From Owenia fusiformis (lineage: Eukaryota > Annelida > Polychaeta > Sabellida > Oweniidae): a stretch of 64,000 nucleotides of DNA. The position numbers and the translations under genes are program-made. The notes under the pieces were generated by a model. The model ran no database searches, had not been told where the DNA came from, and was given only the letters and a program-made list of their open reading frames with translations. Below are positions 38,584 to 50,200 of the stretch, piece by piece. Numbering within the stretch: position 1 is the first letter of the stretch; each line of letters starts with the position of its first letter. Location: NCBI GenBank assembly GCA_903813345.2, contig CAIIXF020000001.1, forward strand, positions 9,463,598 to 9,527,597, written 5' to 3'.

Positions 38584-41500
38584 ATTGTGGCATAGCAAGG
38601 TTCATAGGCATTGCATGATGCATGTTCAGCTGTAGCTGTGAGTGTTGGGGCATTTGCATGGGCATAGTTGAGTGCATCGCATTCGTGGGCACTGTCTGAA
38701 TTGTCATTGGGGGTATATAGGTAGGCATACTATTGCTCCTGTTTTCAGCCTCCTCGCTTGTTTGGGGTCTGCTATTAGCTACAGGAAATGCACTAATGCC
38801 ATGGGCAGTATCCCTGTGGGCGATCAGCTGATTTTTGGAAGAGAATCTCTCTTTGCATAAGTCACAACTGAACTCAAAATGATCTTTATGCTTCTGGGCA
38901 ATATGTTGGATCAGCTTGGATTCTGAACCACATTCTTTGTTACAAATATAGCACATGTATTCTCCCTGGCCGGAGAACTCTCCTGGTTCCTTCTGAGTTG
39001 CATGTTCCTGGTAATTATTTGGGCTATCTAGATCTACAATTCCATGTTTCACTCGCATATGCTGATCTAGCATGTACTTAATACTGTAAGGCTTCTCACA
39101 TAGAGGACAGACATGATTCTTGGGCGTTTTAACTTTGACACCCTCGTGTTTAAATGCCATATGCTGTTTAAGGTTTGCTTTGGTGTTCACAGTCTTGTTA
39201 CAGACTGGGCACACACATCCTTCAAAGTTCTGCACAGGTTTTTGATCTGAATGTTTATAAGCAAAATGCTGGCTAAGTTTTCCCTCTGTTGAACATATCT
39301 TGCTGCACATCGAACATGGAAATGGTCCACCTTGTTTCTTAGTACCGGGGGTTCTCTTGATGGGGGTCTTCTTGATTGGTGTGTCTTTTTTGTGTATCAT
39401 TGAATTATGCTTCCGTAGAGCTTGCTTACTCCAGAGAGATATATCGCATATCTTACATGGGAATTCCTCATTGTCCTCCCCATGGACTGTTCTCTTATGT
39501 TTAGCAAGGCTATTTTTCTGTAGAGCATTGAACCCGCATATGTCACACAGGAATGATTTAACAGGTCCAGTGGGCTCATCATCATCAAAGTCATCAGGAC
39601 CACCAAAATCATTATTATCATCATCTCCATCTTCAGTCTTAATGGGAGCAGGGGGAGGGGTGGAGACAGGCTCAACTGATTCTCTGCTAGGATGGTACAC
39701 TTTCATATGCTTCTTCAAAGTGTCATCTCTGGTGAACTTATGGTAGCAGATACCGCAATACATAATTTTCTTATCCTCGTGAATTTTCATGTGTGTTTTC
39801 AAGACGCTTCTTTCATTGAATGTTCTAGAACAGAACTCACACATGAAACTTTGTCCATGGTGAACACGTTCGATATGGCGCTTGAGACTATCTTTCAACG
39901 CATACTCCTGGCTACACTTGTCACATTTATGGGGTTTCTCATGTGGATGGACATCCTTCATATGTGTTCTTAATTGATCTTTCTCCATAAACGTGCTGTC
40001 ACAAAATTCACATGACATTATTTGAGGCTCTCTGTTATGGCTCTTCATATGATCTCGTAATGTTTTCTTCCGGGCATATTTTCTAGGACACTGGTCACAT
40101 TGAAAGATTTGTTCACCGTTTGGATTAATTATATGCATGTCTAGTTTATGTCTCGTGAGAGAATCTTGGCGGCAGAATAGCTTATTGCAAACATCACAAG
40201 TGAAAGGCTTCTGTCCAGAGTGTTTATTGATATGTTCTACATATCTTGCCTTTTGCATAAAGGCCTGCTGGCAGACCTCACAGGAGTATGTCTCACTGGT
40301 ATGTATACCAACATGCAGGTTATAATGGTCTTGGAGGTCATCCTGTGATGCAAGATCTTCATAACAGACAGCACATTTCATAACATCACTTTCTGGTTCA
40401 CCTGGTACATTCAACCTCATATCTCCAACCTTCTTGAAGTGAGTCATCATATGATCTCTATGGTGGCTCTGGATACGAGATGCTTTTCCACAGATGTGAC
40501 AAGCGAATCCCCAACTCTTGTGAACTTTCATATGGCTGTTTAATAGTCCTGTGCTTCCAAACTTCTTGTTGCAAGTTTCACATTCATACTGGCGTTCCCT
40601 ATGTGTGTCGTAGTGTCTGGCTAACAGGAACATTCTATAGAAAACTTTACTACATTTGAGGCATTTTAGCATGCCATCTTCAACCTTCTCATGTGGTATG
40701 TCATCATAAGTACGTCTCTTTCTTCCTGGGATGATGCCCCTCTTCCTTGGCTGAAGCGATCGCTTTCCACTTGCATTTTTCCTTATAGTTGCATTGGTGG
40801 ATTTCAGCACTTTCACCTCTCTCTGCAACACATCAATGATTGTTAACAGGTCAGACTTTCGTAAATGTTCTAAACTTTCAGTTTTGTTTAGCATCATTGT
40901 TTTACATTGCCTTCTTGTGAGACTTTCTTTCGGCTTTACATCCTCCTCATATTCTTTAGATTTCCTTGCCTTTTTCGTTGGCAGCTTTTTCTTTCCTTTG
41001 TTCGATTTATTGTTCTTTTTTGATTTATTTACACTGGAAATCTTCTTCCTTTTTCTTCCAGGTGGCTTAGTTTGTGTGTAGGATTCAGGTAAAGCTTCTT
41101 CATTGTAATCCATCTGACCTTCTTGCCCAAAAGTCTGCTCATACATATTGTGTTCAAAATAGTTATTAGTGTGATCTGTGTATTCACTTCCCATGCCATC
41201 ATCCTCACCATTCATGTAGCCTCCTTCATCACCTGAACCAGCAATATTTGTCTCAAAATCTCCTGGATTTATGGCTGCATCCTCATAATGTGGGTCAATT
41301 ACTTCAGTCTTTATGTTTGTAAATCCACCTTCATTATCTTCTTGCAGTGGATCTGTCATTTCAGTACTGGGCTCTACATGCTCTGATGTATCATTTGTGA
41401 ATGGTTCATTTTGTTTAGCACTATCACTAACATATGGCTCATCATGTTCAGTTGTCTCCTCATACTTCAATGCAGGTGTATTTTGTATTAATACCCCATT

Positions 41501-41584
41501 AACAACAGCATCGTCAACAGAAGACCCTTGGTGATCAGTGTCACTACCAATGGTGTTGTTTCCTCCTTCAGACGCCATTTTCAT
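38534..41584 (-). CDS. Multi-C2H2 zinc-finger protein, 18 fingers, single exon
   Basis: Predicted nuclear DNA-binding protein of 1016 aa, uninterrupted. Two ATGs are close (41584 and 41578); AAAATGGCG at the second is the better initiation context. The first ~230 residues are acidic, then basic with a nuclear-localisation-like KKNNKSNKGKKKLPTKKARK. Eighteen C2H2 fingers follow, from LKCLKCSKVFYRMFLLARH to FSCDLCKERFSSKNQLIAH. Fingers 1-11 lie in one block, then an acidic spacer (DGDDDNNDFGGPDDFDDD) and fingers 12-18. Finger 3 is atypical. Spacing varies and the canonical TGEKP linker is rare, unlike recent KRAB-type arrays. The tail is Met/His/Gln-rich and its last ~23 codons are part of the adjacent minisatellite. 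No KRAB, BTB, ZAD or SET domain is visible, so the role and targets are unknown. Confidence 0.92.
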   Translation of the reverse strand: MKMASEGGNNTIGSDTDHQGSSVDDAVVNGVLIQNTPALKYEETTEHDEPYVSDSAKQNEPFTNDTSEHVEPSTEMTDPLQEDNEGGFTNIKTEVIDPHYEDAAINPGDFETNIAGSGDEGGYMNGEDDGMGSEYTDHTNNYFEHNMYEQTFGQEGQMDYNEEALPESYTQTKPPGRKRKKISSVNKSKKNNKSNKGKKKLPTKKARKSKEYEEDVKPKESLTRRQCKTMMLNKTESLEHLRKSDLLTIIDVLQREVKVLKSTNATIRKNASGKRSLQPRKRGIIPGRKRRTYDDIPHEKVEDGMLKCLKCSKVFYRMFLLARHYDTHRERQYECETCNKKFGSTGLLNSHMKVHKSWGFACHICGKASRIQSHHRDHMMTHFKKVGDMRLNVPGEPESDVMKCAVCYEDLASQDDLQDHYNLHVGIHTSETYSCEVCQQAFMQKARYVEHINKHSGQKPFTCDVCNKLFCRQDSLTRHKLDMHIINPNGEQIFQCDQCPRKYARKKTLRDHMKSHNREPQIMSCEFCDSTFMEKDQLRTHMKDVHPHEKPHKCDKCSQEYALKDSLKRHIERVHHGQSFMCEFCSRTFNERSVLKTHMKIHEDKKIMYCGICYHKFTRDDTLKKHMKVYHPSRESVEPVSTPPPAPIKTEDGDDDNNDFGGPDDFDDDEPTGPVKSFLCDICGFNALQKNSLAKHKRTVHGEDNEEFPCKICDISLWSKQALRKHNSMIHKKDTPIKKTPIKRTPGTKKQGGPFPCSMCSKICSTEGKLSQHFAYKHSDQKPVQNFEGCVCPVCNKTVNTKANLKQHMAFKHEGVKVKTPKNHVCPLCEKPYSIKYMLDQHMRVKHGIVDLDSPNNYQEHATQKEPGEFSGQGEYMCYICNKECGSESKLIQHIAQKHKDHFEFSCDLCKERFSSKNQLIAHRDTAHGISAFPVANSRPQTSEEAENRSNSMPTYIPPMTIQTVPTNAMHSTMPMQMPQHSQLQLNMHHAMPMNLAMPQYSNHGPNHGHEHGQYN

Positions 41585-42409
41585 GAAAGATTTAACTACA
41601 GTAGTATGGTTGTACCCCAGTCAATCACTCATAACAAAAAATGTTACATACGTGTTTTTGCTGGATTAGTTGCAGTTCGTTGGTCTTTTCTGAAAAATAC
41701 AGAAAACAGTAACAATGTCAAGATGCGTTCATTTTGTGCTTTTATAAATGGATGTAGATCTAATCTACATTGTAGACCACAATGTATACAAGTGAATCAT
41801 ATGTGGAATTGTTTGATGGTAGGCATTTCTGTATTATTGTTAGGTATTTGTTGCAATTTTATGTTGCTAGAATAAATGATGTAGCATGGAAATTAAACCC
41901 AATGCAGCTTTTTAAGAAAATTCAGATTAGTAAGGAAAGCTGTATAAACTTGTTGAACTATATGGAGGCCAGGGGCAAAGAGGTATAACATAAACATGTA
42001 GGGTAATGTTGACACAAGAAATGAGGTAATTTGGACACTAACAATGTTAGAAACTAGAATTTCCTTTTTTCGTTATGTTTGATTTCGGAATTTTTTTTGT
42101 GAGATCTTGATAATTGTGAGAAGAAAAACCTGGCTTCGTTCCACCTTGATCGGAGAGTAGAGCAAATAAACAACAATGCGTCAAATTTGCCCACATAATG
42201 TGGGGAACAAAAATAAACCTCAACCATCAAAAGTTTTCACAATGAGCTAAATTTCGTGTCTCAAACTCTCCCAAGCGGTAGAAAAATAATTCCCGTTCAC
42301 TTTAAGTAGCACAATAAATGAATCCAAAGCATCATACCTGCAAATGATAGATAAATCCCTATCAAATCGAAAGAATGTTTTCATGAACCGCCATGTTTGT
42401 GATCCAAGG

Positions 42410-42529
42410 AGGATTGACTCCCAGAATGCAACATCAGTTACCCTTGTTTACACGTGACATGTTTCAAAATGGTGGAACGGCATTTTGAAAGCTGGCACAT
42501 GTCATGTTGCATTCTGGGAGCCAATCCTC
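42410..42529. repeat. Short snap-back inverted repeat
   Basis: AGGATTGACTCCCAGAATGC at 42410-42429 is answered by GCATTCTGGGAGCCAATCCT near 42509-42528. Inner parts also pair (ACATGTTTC and GGCACATGTC regions). About 120 bp in total, with a loop of about 70 bp. Confidence 0.7.
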
Positions 42530-42924
42530 ACTGCGCCGTAATCAGGCTCCAAAATCACCTCAACATTTGAAGAGTCGGAATTAACATGTGAATTGAATAT
42601 CACTTCAAATTTTTAAGTTCTTATTTGTCATTATGGACACAAATTCCACTATATCTGGACTTACTAGGACGGAGAAAATAGAGCACTGAATACACTGAGG
42701 TAAGAATTTATTACATGTGCGACAGCATGTAATTTTCATAGCTATAGTAATTCTTTATGTTCCCCACTGTATGTCAAAGTTACACCAAATTTAAATGAAA
42801 TGGCCTCAACATTATACCCCTTCACCCTCAGCTTACATGTTGCATATGTCTCATTGTCTGGTTTTAGTTTACTCACTTCGAGAGCCATGTTAGATTTTGA
42901 AACTTATGGCTCTCAAACGGGGAA

Positions 42925-43406
42925 GTGGACAGCTGATTAATAGTGACCTTTGAAATCGAATCAGCGGCCTACTTTTGTTCTCTAACTATGTCACATACAT
43001 CATTATCATCCTTCTGTGTAAGTATTGGAGCGCTGAAGTACTTCCTTTTTGATCAAGACATGGCCATGATCAAGACGTGTAATTGTTAGTCGAGTGAATG
43101 TTTTACTGCCAAATTCCAATATGGCGTTTTCGTAAATCTCCGGAGGTTGTCCGAACCTAACTAATTCTCAAAATTCATTTCGTTTGTTGCGTATCTCGCT
43201 CCTAGCAAACCGCCATATTGGAAATAGGTCTAAAAAACATTCACTCGATGAACAATTTACAAGTCTTGATCGAAAAAGAAGTATTTCAGCGCTCTTATTA
43301 TATTACACGGATTGATGATACTGATGTAAGACACAGTTAGTGACCAAAAGTAAGCCGCTGATCGACTTAATTCGATTTCAAAGGTCACTATCACTCAGCT
43401 GTCCAA
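42925..43406. repeat. About 480-bp imperfect inverted repeat
   Basis: The outer ends are GTGGACAGCTGA and CAGCTGTCCA. Pairing continues inward through GTGACCTTTGAAATCGAA / TTCGATTTCAAAGGTCAC, the GCGCTGAAGTACTTC / GAAGTATTTCAGCGC region, and CCAATATGGCG / CGCCATATTGG around a centre near 43165. No coding potential. It looks like a non-autonomous foldback element. Confidence 0.7.
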
Positions 43407-44105
43407 ATGCGCTGTGGGAAAGCTATTATATCAAAATCCGAATAGCTTTCGCAGGATGTAAGCTTTAGCATGAATGGGCTTTCAAGAGAGAGCTCATGCT
43501 TTCAGAAATTAGGGAGAATGTTGACAACATACATGAAACATTCATGGGGTACATGTGATTTATGATACAGAACTCTAGCAGATCGTAAGTCGTAGGATCA
43601 TTAGCTTAATAAATTACTAAAGCTTACTCTAGATTACCGACCGTGACCGACCAACCAACACGGAGGCCTACGACCCCGGCATTTTCTTTGATTTTCTTTT
43701 GTTTTCATGTGTACAATTTTGTGTTTAGAAAGTCAGGTTTGTCTACGATTTAGTCAGTTAAAACGAGAAACAGATCTAGTCTTTCTAATTTTTAGTAACT
43801 TACAAGACATACGTACCAAATAAGGCCCCAATATGCCGATTCTTAGAGGAAATATCGGTGCTTGGATAAATTTCATTTTTCTACATCCGGTTTTACAAGA
43901 TGCCCAACTCTTGAGGGACAGACAATTTTTAAATACCAAATAATTCTTGATATTCTATGGTAAAAAATGTTTAAAATTTCTATACAACTATCTTGTTATA
44001 TTTTTTAATTTATGTTGCCAATTTGATACATTTTGTCAAACGCATCAATGTTGAAATATAGTGAATTCGTTTTCTAGTATTCTCGTTTGACATCCACATA
44101 AAATG

Positions 44106-44115
44106 GTCACATGAC
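44106..44115. promoter_or_regulatory. CLEAR-like E-box upstream of V-ATPase H
   Basis: GTCACATGAC, one base from the GTCACGTGAC palindrome bound by TFEB/MITF factors, lies 125 bp upstream of the start codon. V-ATPase genes are known targets of this network in vertebrates; function here is inference. Confidence 0.35.
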
Positions 44116-44239
44116 TTTTATTTTCATAAAAATAAAAAAAGTAAAAACTTTATCAGTTTTTGATGACTGCAGATAAAATCACGACCATCTGACAGAGGGG
44201 AGCATACCAAAAATAACCAAAGTAGACTAAGGAAGTAAT

Positions 44240-47200
44240 ATGGCTGGCATGGGTAGGCTTGATGCTGTCATATCCAGCATAGATGACATTGAAAAAGGTG
44301 GGCTATTTTTTTGTCAAAATCAAAAAGGTTTTTTCCTCCCCTTTTCAGCTTTATAATGTTGGACTCTTTTGAATCTAGGTCGCAATCTTGTATCACAAAT
44401 TTATTGCAAGTCCGAGAACCCTGGACCCGTTTTCTTAATGCAGGTTGCGCACAGACTGTATATATAGATTTTAGGAAGCCTTAGATTCTGTGAGTCGTCA
44501 CGCAAGCACATGCTATCTATTGCAAGACTTACGCCTGCCACAACCGTCACCATGTTAATCAGTGTTTTTTAAGTAGCGCAAGGATCCTGCCATGACCGTG
44601 GTAGTGTTATCGTGTAAGCCTGGTATAACCGTGACAGGCTGGTATAACCGTGACAATGCTGTATTCTATTGCAAGGCCTGTCATGACCCTGGAAGTGTTA
44701 TCGTGGAAGCCTGGCGCGACCGTAGCCTTTATTGTGGTTTATAAGCGAATGTGAATATTAATGTATAGTGGTAGTTTTGATTTTGACATGATTAAGGTAG
44801 TTAAACACCTTGATCATAGTATTAAACTGTGACGAGGATCACTTAAAATTGTTAAGGATATTCCTGGCATTAATGTCATACATATTTACTAGTCATTGCA
44901 ATACATTATAACGGTCATAGTAGAACTAAGCCTAAATCTCTACATTACCACCCTCATACCTGGCCTTGCAATACTATATTACATTGTCACGGTCATACCA
45001 GGCTTTGCGATCCCATAATACATTGTCATGGTCATGCCAGGTTTTCAAATACACATTGTCACGGTCAATTATAGCAATCATAAATTTCTACATCACCACT
45101 CTCATACCCGAACTTGGAATACTATATAACATTGCCATGGCGGTCATACCAAGCCTTGCAATACTATATTACATTGCCATGGTCATGCCAGGCTTTGCAA
45201 TACACATTGTCACGGTTATAGCAGTCCTAATCGTAAATTTCTACATTACCACTCTCATACCTGAACTTGCAATACTATATTACATTGTCACGGTCATGCC
45301 AGGCTTTGCAGTACTATATTACATTGTTACGGTCATACCAAGCCTTGAAGAACTATATTACATTGTCACGGTCATGGCAGGCATTGCAATATAATACAGC
45401 ATTGTCGCGGTTATACCAGGCTTTCACGATAACATTACCACGGTCATGGCAGGATCCTTGCGCTACTTAAAAACACTGAATAACATGGTGACGGTTACGC
45501 CAGGCGTTAGTCTTGCAACAGATAGGGTCTCCACGCAAGGCTGCTTACTAAGCTGGATACCATGGGCATAGCGCCTATTATGCAAAATATGCACAGGCGT
45601 ACCAAATAGATTTGAAAAAAATTAAAAATGTGTTAAAATGCATTAATTTATTTGCGAATTTATTGATGCTTCCTACCGTATCTGTATGTTTACCATTGTC
45701 AACATTTAAAGTTGATGAAAACGCTTAGATTCCATCAAATAACGTCTTTGAAAAGAAATTTTGCGGAGGAGCATACCCCCAGACCCCCGCGATGCACGGC
45801 AGCTCCGAGTGTGCATACCAACTCAAAATATAGCCCTACACCCATGGATACCAATGTCAAAAGTTACCCGTCTTTTTGTCATTATGAGTCTAAGAAAGCA
45901 TTCTTGAGTTTCAAATTGATATCTGTAATAACTTGAAACCATCTTCTGATTTATTCCACTTACCTTTTTTGTTTCTCCAAATATATTGTAATGACCCTTA
46001 ATATCAAGTTGCTACAATGGCCCAGCTGTAAGCCTTTTTAGCTCAGTCGGAAGAGCATCAGACTTTGGATCTAAGGGTCCTAGGTTCGATTCCCACACAG
46101 GCACACTTTCTTTCAATTTCTTAATCTGGATTTATTAGGATAAGGGAATTTTTTTTATGGGGGTACCCTCAAGCGATTTTGTTTATGTCTGTAAACGACA
46201 TGCCCAATATTGTGTCAGACAGCAAGATAGACCTTTTCCCTGATGTCACCAAAGTAAATTGTTCGTTGATTTTGCAGGTGTAATGGTGGCCACAAGTTTG
46301 TTGCAGCAACGAGCCATTGAGGTCCGAGCAAATAGAGTAAACTGGCAATCATATTTGCAGTGAGTTATATATTATCCAAAATGCTCTTATGATTTCTCTG
46401 TAATAAGGGCCCATCCCCTAATAAGCAACTACCCCACTTCTCAAAGTTTGAGAAATATTGAGGAATGATCAAATATTATTCAAATATTTAATTCTATTGA
46501 GGTGAATACCTGTGCATCTTTCACAAGTGATATTCCACGAAGCCCGAAGGGCTAGTGGAATATCATCTTGTGAAAGTGTCACCGAAAATGGAATTAAATA
46601 TTTGTTTTATTATATCACTGTCATTACATCTTCTATAATTAGATAAGTCATATGTTAACATTGAAATACATTTATATTTCCTTTAACAATATAACAACTA
46701 CTACGATTTTGATACATTTTCCAAATCAATCACATCGTCTTTGCTAGATATCCAATCTTGAAAGATCTTCACTGATCTTTTTGTTGCCTTTATTGTGTTA
46801 TCTGAATGAATATTCCTGTGGATTCTATCAATTTCTTCAGCAGAAATATTTGGAAACCTTTGTTTACCGTCTGCCATTTTGGTTATTATGGGATATATAA
46901 AATGAAAATTAGACTGGACTAAGTCAACCCCGGGGATGTATAAGTCTTGACCGTTGAATATCATTTGATATTCACCGAAAGTCACGTGACTTCCGTTGAA
47001 TATGGCTAGTTATTTTTTGGTCACGTGTAGGACATGGACCAATAAGAGAGTGAGGAATATGACAGTGATATAATAATATCAAATATCCAATAAATAAGAA
47101 CAATATGCTGTTACTCAGTCGTGATGCTGCAAATAAGTCATTCTTGGCAAAAATTGCCATGAAATTTCCAGGTATTTTTGACTATCTTTCTTATATGTTT

Positions 47201-50200
47201 GCTCAAAAATATCATTGTAAAGCTCAAAACATTTTTTCAAAAAAAATACTTCTGTATCTGATTCACGATAAAACGATTGGACCTCAGACAGAGAATACAG
47301 TTCTCATATTAGAATATCCTTTTTTCAATTTCAGGGGCCAGATGATATCCCAGGAGGATTACAACTTCATCACACAATTTGACAACTCTACACCTGAGAG
47401 TCGCAAGAAACTTTGCGCTGAACATGGTCCACAGTGTGTTAAAACATTCCTCAATCTAATCTATCACATTTCCAAAGATCAGACTGTACAGTATATCTTA
47501 ACCATGATAGATGATATGCTACAGGTATGTGTTTGCATGAGAATTAATTATCTTACTTTGATGATCATTACTATTTACATTATTAATTATTTTGATAAAT
47601 ATTTGACTTTTATTTCCTATATGGTTAGAAGTAGAATTTTGCTAATTTTGGTCACATATGTATGTTGAAAATAGAATTAAAGAGCACAAAATAATGATAA
47701 ATGTTTTTAATTCATATTTAACTTCATTACAGGCTTATCGATCACTACTAACTTAGATTAATAGGGTTTGTCTATCAAATATTTTTAACCTTATTGAAAT
47801 ATTTTGTCCAAAATTTTGTATTATCATATGAGTACTAGCTATATGTGTTTCTTTCTAGACCTGTGGTATACATAACTTAAACAACATTTTTAATCTCATA
47901 CCCTACTTCATCTATAGGAGGACAAGTCCAGAGTGGAGCTGTTCAAAGAGTATGCCAAGAAGAAGAAAGAGTCCTGCTGGACACCATTCCTTAACATGTT
48001 GAACAGGTCCGATGGTTTCATTGTGAATCAGGTACAGAAGCATTCTCTGAAAAAATGGTTTGAGATTTACAAGGATATTTTGGAGCAAATAAATATGTTT
48101 AAACAAAATTTTCAATTATGAATCAAAAGAAAAATTGGTTATCTAATATTTACATTTTATTTTCATCACTTAGACATAAATTATGGATCCGTTCACTAAT
48201 CCAGCATTTTAACTTTACCAAAGGGCTATTATCAATGAAGTCTTGATGTACTTAATTTTTTCTTTAGTCATTACTATCATTGCTTCTCTTATAGCACACA
48301 AGTACAAAGGTAACATTCAGTAATGTTATTTCAGACTAGCCGCATAATTGCCAAAATAGCTTGCTGGGGGAGAGAACCCATGGATGGCTCAGACTTGCAT
48401 TACTATCTAACCTGGCTGAAAGACCAGATGAAACTACCTGTAAGTACATGCATTGTATGCTAATGAAAAAACATACATGTAAATTGACGCTTCTGCTGTT
48501 ATTGATCAGGAATGTTAGAGCACTGAACATTGCAGACAGTAAGACTATCATTGCTGTTCAGATTTGAGGCACTGTTAAAAATTGCATATATCTCATATGC
48601 TTGATATTTGATGAAACATGTTGTTCGTCTGAAGTTATTCCAATCTAGTTGGCAGAATGGAAGTGTTATCTGATTGGTGATATTGGTTAGTGAAAACACG
48701 GAATGAAATCATGTGTTCTGATATCTGATATCATTATTATTGAATTGATTAAAGCTGTAATGCATTTCTTATAAGCATCTTGCGAAGAGGAGCATTCAGT
48801 ATTAGCAAGCTTCTTGTTTGAAATATATATTATTTACAAATATTGATAAATTATTTTTGATAATATCTGTATCCCATTGTATGGTAAAAGAGATGACTAC
48901 AAATCCCAAAGTATTTGTATAAGAACCTCACCTACCTACTATACTCTGCTTCGAAAAAATATTTTGACATATTAGTAAGTGTATATTTCCATATGTATCC
49001 CTCTAAAGCAAACCATGTACGGTAAAAAAAATGTTTTCAGATCTCTAAACTTCATTTTACCAACTAAAATCTTCAAAATATAATATTTTATATGATATAA
49101 TGCTATTATTTCTAGGAGTTACAAGACCACAGACATCTTTTTTCTCCCAAGACACCATATCGGGGATCTGGCGGGGTGAATCTATGATTCTTTATATCAG
49201 ATGCTTATATGAAAGAAATATGCACAATGTTCACTTGACTTATAGCAATTGAAATTTGGAATATATTCAATTGCTAAAAATCCTTTGTGTTCATTACTAT
49301 GGGTCCTAACATGATGCCTCAATTCATTTGCATAAAATCGTATACTAATAATCATTTTTGCTGGCTCATCAGTCCTTTGCTTGTTTATTGGTTAAATGTA
49401 TAATTCACCATTTTGCAACTGTCATGATGATTCAAAGTTCATGATGTCCAGTAATCTCTTAATATTGTATATTGTTTCTTAATATCTCTTTACTAAATGA
49501 AATGTCTTTGCATCGATGCAAACATTCTTTCCATTTTCTCTCTATTAAATGCACAGTGCAAAATAACCAAGTTCTTTCATGGAAAAGTAAGGTGTTCGTT
49601 TAATGGAGTATGTGTGTCTATTAGAGGGAATATGGTATCACATAATTGCCAGTGATGCAGATTAACTGCCTGCTTTAACTAACATGCAGATTTGAGGTCT
49701 TGCATGTATGATAACATGTAGTTTGAAATTGGTTTTGGGAAATGGAAATGGGTCTATGTTAAAAAGTTCAAGCCATTCATTGATTTGAATGTTTAATGAT
49801 TATCAAAATGATCAAAAAAATACCCAGCACTAGTCTAGTGAGCATGATTATCTAGAAAAAGCAATCTTTCTCAAATACTATCACAGTATATTATTGTTTG
49901 ATATTTTCAGAACAACGAATATCTGCAAACAATAGCTCGTTGTCTACAGATGATGTTGAGGATAGATGAGTACAGATTTGCCTTTGTGGAGGTAGATGGC
50001 ATTAGCACGTAAGTAATATGACCAGATGAATATACAGAAAGGTATGAAATGGAAGAGACAGTTTATAGAAACAAAGTATGCCTAGTATTGCCTACAACAT
50101 TGGAGCTAGAAATTCTCAATGTTCAGTCATGTAAATCTTGATATACTGTAATAAATCAAGTTTATCTCTACCTCACACATTCGGTTATACCTGTTTCATG

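Larger units (their letters stand above)
41585..44239. other. Divergent intergenic region between zinc-finger and V-ATPase H genes
   Basis: Probably holds both promoters and 5' UTRs. It contains two snap-back repeats (42410-42529 and 42925-43406) and an E-box near the V-ATPase start. An open frame at 41782-41988 has no motif I recognise. Confidence 0.55.

Noticed and set aside
39300-39973. Plus-strand frames within the zinc-finger gene
   Set aside because: Antisense to a long C2H2 frame with regular finger spacing.
41782-41988. 68-codon plus-strand frame upstream of the zinc-finger gene
   Set aside because: No motif, no splice context and no similarity I can name.
44966-45394. 142-codon open frame with repeated [11 protein letters not shown] peptides
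   Set aside because: It follows the 39-bp tandem unit (13 codons), so the frame stays open by repeat length alone. No signals of a gene.
46032-46103. Functional tRNA-Gln (TTG)
   Set aside because: Mismatches in the acceptor, anticodon and T stems, and a G at position 37, make a working tRNA improbable.
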